From positions 224,275 through 238,165 of the forward strand of contig NW_003148769.1 of NCBI RefSeq assembly GCF_000003605.2: a stretch of 13,891 nt of DNA, in the 5' to 3' direction. The notes below the pieces were generated by a model. The model was not told the DNA's origin, searched no databases, and worked only from the letters and a program-made list of their open reading frames with translations. Made by a program: the position numbers and the translations under genes. Source of the DNA: Saccoglossus kowalevskii (lineage: Eukaryota > Hemichordata > Enteropneusta > Harrimaniidae). This document shows positions 8,514 through 13,891 of the stretch, one piece after another. The first letter of the stretch is position 1. Every line of letters starts with the position of its first letter.

Positions 8514-8726
8514 CTACCCCAGCTGACGGCTTGGACGAATAAAGCTAGAACATCCGTATAGAACGAATGTGTAACCTTTCGGGTAAAAAACCGATATCAT
8601 CTCTATAGTAAGTGTCATCTGCACGCTCGCCGAAGCCTCCTCACCTTCGACGCCAGTGTTCAGAACATCAGCAGCATCCATACGGGCGTGATAACCGTCA
8701 TTTGTATCGGATTTGTTTTCTGTTAT
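8514..8726 (-). CDS. Exon-like open stretch, unknown function
   Basis: On the minus strand a 70-codon frame opens right after an acceptor-like GTTTGTTAAGTCGTACAG (in-frame TAA just upstream) and runs to TAG at 8516-8514. The first 35 codons are strongly of the RNY type, with many G-starting codons. They read as a polar acidic peptide containing NDGYHARMDAADVLNTGVEG. A good donor, GAAG|GTGAGG, occurs at 8645/8644, so the real exon may be only 8726-8645 (82 nt, phase 0 to 1). The opposite strand is also open over most of this stretch (about 8609-8813) and would encode a hydrophobic segment. That mirror effect is expected because RNY codons stay RNY when complemented. I prefer the minus strand because the product looks soluble and less biased. 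No family is recognised and no partner exons were found. Confidence 0.27.
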   Translation of the reverse strand: MTENKSDTNDGYHARMDAADVLNTGVEGEEASASVQMTLTIEMISVFYPKGYTFVLYGCSSFIRPSRQLG

Positions 8727-9787
8727 CTGTACGACTTAACAAACGCTAGCACCAATGCCTGCACTGGTTGGTCATATAAACCATGTTTACGAATCTGTAT
8801 TAAATTAATATAGGTCGGCTGTTGTGACTATTTTATTTTATATTTATATTTATTTCATATTCATCGACTCAAATACTCGGGTAACATAAATTATGACGCG
8901 TACAAAATACTGTAAGTATGAAGAAATATAAAACCTTTCATTTGTCAGTATTCTGCATTTTTCGGACACATTCGCATTGTGCCAATCCCGACGGCTGTCC
9001 CGTCACAGCTTCAACTCCGACCACTCACATCAAGCGGTATGATGTATCGTCACAGTCGCTGGGGTTTTGGCCATAGGACAGTTATTTCTGTGCACAGAGT
9101 AACCAACACTCGGCCGTTATATAGCTGATATTTAATATGAGTGACCATATCGTTTTAAAACGACGCATTTTAATGAATATATTCCATATACTAATACGCG
9201 ACAGACAGAAAGCTACAGTTTGAAAGCAAGGGAAATATTCTGTATGCAACCGTGTATAAACAATATAATCACCAGCGGGTGTGCGTGTTTTTATTGAATC
9301 TTATATAAATCCTATTCATAAGAGTGGTATCACGCTCATAAATGCTACACAGACAGTGTCAGTTGGACGACGACGTTGGCGTGTTACATCGGATGGAGTG
9401 TACAACGTGTAGTTGGAATATGTCTGTCGTTGTTACTTTCTTTCCCATAAGTGCGTGTGTGGATTCATGACTAAATGCTGGGTAACACGTGCACAGGTAA
9501 AGTTGTTCTATTAATAATTTATTAAATCGTCTGTTAATATTTACATTATCAACGTGTAACCACGTTGCTGATGACGATGATAACATCGGCGATACGCCAC
9601 CTTCCAGTTCGCATTAGAACACTGAAACCAACTGCACACGGAGATGCACACTGCTTGAGTACAGGTTTATGTCAATACCAACCTTTTTCAACAAATATAC
9701 TGTTATAATATGTCGATGTAGTCTCAAAATACAGGAAATACGTAACAAAATCAAACAAAGCGCTGCCCGGCAAGGTCCACGACTCCT
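8727..9787. other. Non-coding stretch
   Basis: Nothing securely identified. A 52-codon frame from ATG 8919 to TAG 9077 has mixed composition, but its complement is open too. CGTTTTAAAACG at 9151-9162 is a perfect 12-bp palindrome. The minus-strand frame 9586-9359 is serine-rich and has no family signature. Confidence 0.45.
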
Positions 9788-9790
9788 TTA

Positions 9791-10429
9791 AGGCCCGGTT
9801 ACACCGCCCGGACTTTGTTGGTGCGTTCCTTCAACGGTAAGGAGAGGGGACGGAATTTAGACAACGCTCGTCACCGCGCACAAAATGGGAAAAAATCGAA
9901 AACATGGTCGTTGCCTTAGAGGTGCACCGCTGAAGCCGGCGTTGCTTTAGGTTGGTTTAACGGTAGCGAGCGGTAGAGCGGTAAACCTTGATAGAGCGGC
10001 GTTCCGCGCATGCGTGCGTTGGCTCGACGGGGTTTTAAAGTTGATTTAGCGGCATACCGCTCGGGCAAAGCTGGCGAAGCAGCGGTGGTCAAGCCTTCAA
10101 GATTTCTGCGTTGGCCTAGCGGACCCAAGAGTCCACGAATTTGCGTCTAGCGGTGCCAAACTTGACTGGGCGTTGTTAGAGCGGTGGTCGGGTGGTGAAC
10201 TTCAGTTTGCCGGAGCGGAAAATAGCCCGCTCCTTACCACTCGCAATATTTTGTGCAGCTCAAAACTCACGGAGCGGTAGGAGGGACAATCAGCGGTGGA
10301 CTAGCATATACGGCGTTCCTTAACGGGGCCAACTTCTGTTAAACGGTGGTGAACGGTAACGAGCGGTGATGAAATTTTTTCACCGCTCCAGGAACGCTCC
10401 AACAAAGTTCGGGCGGTATGACCAGGCCT
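9791..10429. mobile_element. Non-autonomous DNA transposon (MITE), PIF/Harbinger type
   Basis: A 639-bp element with terminal inverted repeats. The left end begins AGGCCCGGTTACACCGCCCG, and the right end read inward begins AGGCCTGGTCATACCGCCCG. About 40 bp match with 5 differences, including ACTTTGTTGG and GCGTTCCT. It is flanked by TTA at 9788-9790 and TTA at 10430-10432. A 3-bp TTA/TAA target duplication with GG-rich ends is typical of PIF/Harbinger. The inside is much more GC-rich than the flanks and holds well over a dozen copies of AGCGGT/AACGGT and their complements, likely subterminal transposase-binding motifs. There is no transposase; the frame 10128-9916 inside is a by-product of the motif array. 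Assignment to Harbinger rests on the target site and end shape only. Confidence 0.82.
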
Positions 10430-10432
10430 TTA

Positions 10433-11054
10433 TTCTTTATTCGAACTGTGCAATCGCAGATCGAATGTCACAAAGCGCGTAGCTCAGCGCGCGAAACTAG
10501 CGAAACTCGCGGTAAGCGCGACTAAAATACACACTAAATCGCCACAAGATCTTAGTTTTCTCTCTAATAAGATACTAGTAGTCAGACAGTGAACGCAAAC
10601 CTGGCAAACTAATCAGTTCATGAATATTGTCGCGTATCGTGTTCTCCTGACAAGTTATTGGCGTAAAACAGGTAAATTCAGAAGGAAGGTACCTGGATTG
10701 AGGTAGACATACGAATATGGCAGCAGGTCGACCCACGAATATGTCTACCTGTAGGGGGAATCTGATTGGCTGTCGTAAACATTAATAATACCTTATTCAG
10801 GAAATAGTTATTATGTTATTTTGTTAAAATCAAATACTTCATCAGTTAGCAATATATTAGTTCCAATCCAAATATCAGGTTGTGTTAGAACTTATTGTAT
10901 GAACTCTTATATGGTCTTCTTGACCTATAAGTACAACTGGAAATCAGTACCACGCGATCTAATGGAGTTTGATACTCAGCATTTTCCGAAACTTGGTGGT
11001 GGTTCGAATCACGTCAGAGCACGTGATAAAAATGTTTTCTCGAGAACTGTTTAA
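10433..11054. other. Non-coding stretch with a short hairpin
   Basis: No recognised gene. 10470-10530 is CpG-rich with repeated GCGAAACT and GCGCG words. The frame 10821-11054 has no family signature. A box-B-like GGTTCGAATCA at about 11001 has no convincing box A, so no tRNA gene is called. Confidence 0.5.
10701..10750. repeat. Inverted repeat with nested direct repeat
   Basis: AGGTAGACATA at 10701-10711 is the exact reverse complement of 10740-10750, with a 28-nt loop. ACGAATATG occurs in direct orientation at 10711-10719 and 10735-10743, next to the two arms. The layout resembles an operator or a very small fold-back remnant; no function can be assigned. Confidence 0.7.
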
Positions 11055-11059
11055 TTTAA

Positions 11060-11285
11060 AACACTTCCGAAAGGAGGAGCACCAACGATGTTTTAAACCA
11101 AAACACCAGACTATACATGTTTCAAAAAGTGTTAATGTATAAAACACATTTGTGTTCATTAGATTAACTAAACACTTGTTTTATTTTAAAGTACTTCAGA
11201 AAACAAACAAACAAACACACAATATCATGCAATGTTTCAACCTGAAACACCCAGCTATACAAGGCTCATAAAGTGTTTATTTACA
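11060..11285. repeat. Degenerate CACTT-type repeats, including a 50-bp direct repeat
   Basis: The segments at about 11087-11137 and 11230-11280 align as imperfect direct copies about 143 bp apart. Shared words are ATGTTT, AAACACC, CTATACA and AAAGTGTT. Between them lie CACATTTGTGTT and CACTTGTTTT units 28 bp apart (11145, 11173). The CACTTT/AAAGTG core matches that of the 29-bp array at 13205-13705, so this may be a decayed outlier of that family. A small CAAA tract lies at 11201-11214. Confidence 0.55.
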
Positions 11286-11667
11286 AGACGTGGTTTTATG
11301 CTGTATACTGCACGCATATATTCCTGTATGTTGCCTTGTGCTTACCATGTACCCGTCAGTTCAGTTAGTAATGAAATTCAACATGCACTGTGTTATTAAT
11401 GTTCAAGTCAGTAAACTGTATAACGTAGCGCTATACAAGCATTAATTCAGTGTGGACTGATCAATAAATTCATGTTCTTTATAGCAATTATTCTATTGGC
11501 GGAGCCACAATTTTGACTGCCATGCCAATCTAGTATGGCGATCACCACGCACCTGTGTAAATTTGCGTATAGCTTAAACAACTCCCTCTAAGTCTCTAAT
11601 AATAAAAAAACTATTTCTCTGTTATTTAGAAATATTGTAAATACAACATGAACACTAATATTGAACA
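11286..11667. other. Non-coding AT-rich stretch
   Basis: No exon, RNA gene or repeat recognised. Confidence 0.5.
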
Positions 11668-11829
11668 ATGATTGAGGTTTCTAGCTCTATTGGAGGATTT
11701 TTTTGTGCGAACGACGATGTTCACGACGCACACCGCCATATGTTAAGTGTTCAGGTAACTGGCGGCGTTTGTCGAGCGAATGCTCATTCAACGATTGGAA
11801 ACTACTATCAGGAACACGTGGACATGTAG
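11668..11829 (+). CDS. Small orphan open frame, possibly an exon
   Basis: A 53-residue frame from ATG 11668-11670 to TAG 11827-11829, the first ATG after an in-frame TGA. Its composition is balanced and purine-first (contains FFCANDDVHDAHRHMLSVQ), unlike the lysine- and phenylalanine-rich chance frames nearby. A consensus donor CAG|GTAACT lies inside, at 11753/11754, so the exon could end there, in phase 0. An overlapping frame reaches a second donor, ACC|GTAAGT, at 11897/11898 and ends with TWTEYLLDFWKESRPGT before it, so the coding frame cannot be settled by eye. No family is recognised. The flank upstream is AT-rich with no obvious promoter. Confidence 0.22.
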   Translation: MIEVSSSIGGFFCANDDVHDAHRHMLSVQVTGGVCRANAHSTIGNYYQEHVDM

Positions 11830-12179
11830 CATGTTCGTTAAACAAAACTTGGACCGAATACCTTTTAGATTTTTGGAAGGAAAGTCGGCCGGGAACCGTA
11901 AGTTATTCTAAATAAATTCAAAAGTGTGGTGGTATTATTACTCCCGTACAAAATGTGTGGAAAATTGAAATTGATATAGCCAGCGTCGACAGACATGTAC
12001 GGGTTGGTGTGATTACACGACTTCACTCAAATTAATGTATTTTTTGCCGATATCCTTCTGATACAATACATAATCTGAGTTGCCAAATATGAGTGTTACC
12101 GGTGTGTCGTCAAATTTTAGTGTTCACATTACATGTGTGTTCCATTAATATTTATTTTATAACTTAAAATAATATCGAC
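11830..12179. other. Non-coding stretch
   Basis: Apart from the donor-like ACC|GTAAGT at 11898, nothing is recognised. AT-rich to 12179, where the tandem repeat starts. Confidence 0.5.
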
Positions 12180-12345
12180 TGACGCGCAGCGAACTTCTTT
12201 GTGTCTCAGTTTGTCTGAGTTTGTGTGAAGTCCGGTCAAACGCTGGTGGCAGCCATGTTTGTTTTTATTATTAGAGGGCGCTTACGCGCGTGATCATTCC
12301 ATATTTGGAATTCGCATTTCCTTATATGGTAGGATGAAAATACCC
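12180..12345 (-). repeat. Tandem core repeat, unit 1 (copy B of the dispersed repeat)
   Basis: First of two 166-bp tandem units. GCAGCGAACTTCTTTGTGT is at 12186 and again at 12352, and GATGAAAATACCC ends at 12345 and again at 12511. The two units differ at only a few positions (for example GAGGGCG against GACGACA). The sequence is in the opposite orientation to copy A at 6431-6640. Each unit contains an imperfect stem, CCATATTTGGAAT..ATTTCCTTATATGG. No coding capacity. Confidence 0.9.
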
Positions 12346-12582
12346 GGACGAGCAGCGAACTTCTTTGTGTTTCAGTTTGTCTGAGTTTGTGTGGAGTCCG
12401 GTCAAACGCTGGTGGCAGCCATGTTTGTTTTTATTATTAGACGACACTTACGCGCGTAATCATTCCATATTTGGACTTCGCATTTCCTTATATGGTAGGA
12501 TGAAAATACCCCGTAAAATACCGCAAAATTACAGCACGCTGTAACTTATGGCGTTACGGTGACATATGTAAAATAATATTTT
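12346..12582 (-). repeat. Tandem core repeat, unit 2, plus unique flank (copy C)
   Basis: The second 166-bp unit (12346-12511) continues into about 70 bp (12512-12582) that is absent after unit 1 but present in copy A. It includes GTAAAATACCGC and TAACTTATGGCGTTACGGTG. So one end of the element is single-copy and the core is duplicated, which is the structure of non-autonomous elements with tandem core repeats. Bivalve 'pearl' elements with cores of about 160 bp are a known example. That link is by structure, not by sequence comparison. Confidence 0.85.
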
Positions 12583-13204
12583 ATATCACATATTTCGGAT
12601 TCAAATATCGCATTACTGGAAACAATAATTATAATAAATTAAACATTGCTTACTGGATTTTGATAATGTTATTTTTTTCAGATGGAAGTTGATTTTGCTA
12701 ATAATGCGAATTAATTTTAACTACGTTCTCTGTGCCAGAAGAATTCTGGTTACGTTAATACACTTTTAAAATACCACACTGCTCCGTTTTGGGGTAATTA
12801 AAAAAGTAGTGAAAAAAATCAAAAGATCAAACTGTTAGACGGATAGAAAGATGAATTAAATGGAATAAAATGGATGTAGTGTGAAGTTGCAGATTCATGG
12901 ATTAAAATATAGTAAATCTATTTCTAAGGAAGATGTTACTCTGGAATTAATGATATTTTATTTGTATTTTTTCGCCCGGGAATTTGATGTGCATTCCAGA
13001 CAAGAACATAAGGTTGGACAGGTTCATTTATTTCGACGAAACAGTTTAAAGGTGCTATTGTTTGCTACCCAATTATTGGGCATTGTCTCTACAGTTTCAT
13101 GAACGTTTTGAATATTAGTAGACACACTTATTCAGCAGCTCACAGGTTGAGGACTCCTTTATGCGATTGTTGATCACAAAACACATCATTTGATACATTT
13201 TACT
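12583..13204. other. AT-rich stretch without a secure gene
   Basis: A 73-codon open stretch (12881-13102, no ATG near its start) follows no good acceptor except TTGCAG at 12892. Its translation is mixed, with hydrophobic ends, and no family is recognised. I treat it as chance. No repeat family was seen here. Confidence 0.45.
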
Positions 13205-13705
13205 CATAAACACTTTGTAAAATGTATTTCGGGTGCAGATAATGTATATTGATAATGCTTTTGAAACCACGATCTGCATGGAAGCACATTTTAAAATGTG
13301 TCTCTGATACAAGCACTTTCATTATTTTGTTTTGTTTAAAAGCACTTTTTTTAAAGTGTTGAGATAGTGAACACTTTATTAAAACGTGCCATTAGTTGAG
13401 ACACTTTTTTAAGTGCTGTGATTATAAACACAATTTTTGTTTGCTGTAAGATCTTTTAAAATTGTTGTGACAATGCACCTTTCAATACATCTTCCTGGTT
13501 GAAACACTTTGCGAAATGTGTGTTCAGTAAAAGCACTTTTATAAGTGTTGTGATAATGGACACTTTTCAATACGTGTTTCAAATTGAAACACTTTACTTC
13601 CCGAAATGTTTCAATCAAACCACTGTCTAAAAGTGTTTCCAATATATGCACTTTCCATAATTAGGTAGATTATAAACACATTTTGCATTAAGTTAGTCGC
13701 ATTAA
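13205..13705. repeat. Degenerate 29-bp minisatellite with palindromic units
   Basis: The word CACTTT or a close variant recurs at 13285, 13314, 13343, 13372, 13402, 13429, 13476, 13505, 13534, 13561, 13590, 13621, 13649 and 13677. Steps are 27-31 bp, with one 47-bp step, and an isolated copy lies at 13211. Many units continue into a complement such as AAAGTGTTG or AAGTGTTGTGATAATG, giving short stems (CACATTTTAAAATGTG at 13285-13300 is perfect). Units are diverged, so this is an old array. The minus-strand frames over 13115-13651 are by-products. Confidence 0.85.
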
Positions 13706-13891
13706 TCAATAAATCAAGGAAAAGAAGTTTTATTAAAAAAAAAATATCTCATTTGCAATTTTACGAAAAAAACACTATGTGTTTAATTATTAACATTTAA
13801 AGTGATTTTAAGAGGGGAGCATTTTTTTTTAAATTTCAAAAACATTTGGTTTTCCATTGTATAGATAATATTATGATTATTATTATCTGGT
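13706..13891. other. AT-rich tail of the window
   Basis: Long A and T runs only; nothing recognised. Confidence 0.6.

Noticed and set aside
9916-10128. Minus-strand 70-residue frame rich in Pro, Ala and Arg
   Set aside because: Lies wholly inside the MITE and is produced by its repeated GC-rich motif; no similarity to a transposase.
10474-10528. Box-A-like TAGCTCAG in a GCGCG-rich patch
   Set aside because: No box B downstream; the word is explained by the local GCGC repeats.
10980-11020. Possible tRNA gene or SINE around GGTTCGAATCA
   Set aside because: Only a box-B-like word; no box A at proper distance and no cloverleaf pairing.
12881-13102. 73-codon open stretch
   Set aside because: No ATG, weak acceptor, no family resemblance; within chance expectation.
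13205-13705. Possible CRISPR array
   Set aside because: Total period is only 29 bp, units are diverged with no constant repeat and distinct spacer, and the surrounding sequence is eukaryotic.

Overview
The window looks like nuclear DNA of an invertebrate animal. It is AT-rich, has no packed genes or operons, and carries several families of small repeats. The one securely recognisable gene is split by a GT-AG intron of about 1.24 kb. A mollusc, perhaps a bivalve, is my guess. It rests on the GABA-B-type receptor, a tRNA-derived element and a ~166-bp core repeat resembling bivalve 'pearl' elements. It is inference, not a demonstrated assignment.

Left part (1-2500, + strand): two exons (188-331 and 1574-1762) encode the end of extracellular loop 2 through TM7 of a GABA-B receptor, closest to subunit 2. 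Both exons are in phase 0 and join cleanly. Upstream exons lie outside the window. The exon or exons after TM7 are not resolved; 2042-2209 and 2270-2472 are weak candidates. A tRNA-like element with inverted ends and an (AT)n tract sit just after the TM7 exon.

Middle (2500-9780): mostly non-coding. It holds a ~157-bp tandem repeat (3215-3551), two weak exon-like or eroded coding stretches, and a possible minus-strand membrane or secreted protein whose frame is interrupted (5719-5214). It also holds one copy of a dispersed repeat (6431-6640), a fold-back MITE (6699-6855) and a minus-strand open stretch at 8726-8514.

Right part (9780-13891): a 639-bp TTA-flanked MITE of PIF/Harbinger type packed with AGCGGT-like motifs, a short hairpin (10701-10750), and a small set of CACTTT-type repeats. 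After these come a 53-codon orphan frame (11668-11829), two tandem copies of the dispersed repeat in inverse orientation (12180-12582), and an array of degenerate 29-bp units with a palindromic core (about 13205-13705).

There is no gene partnership to describe. Apart from the receptor, the other open frames are about as many and as long as AT-rich random sequence would give, so every other coding call is tentative. I found no convincing new gene system. The most unusual content is the repeat structure.
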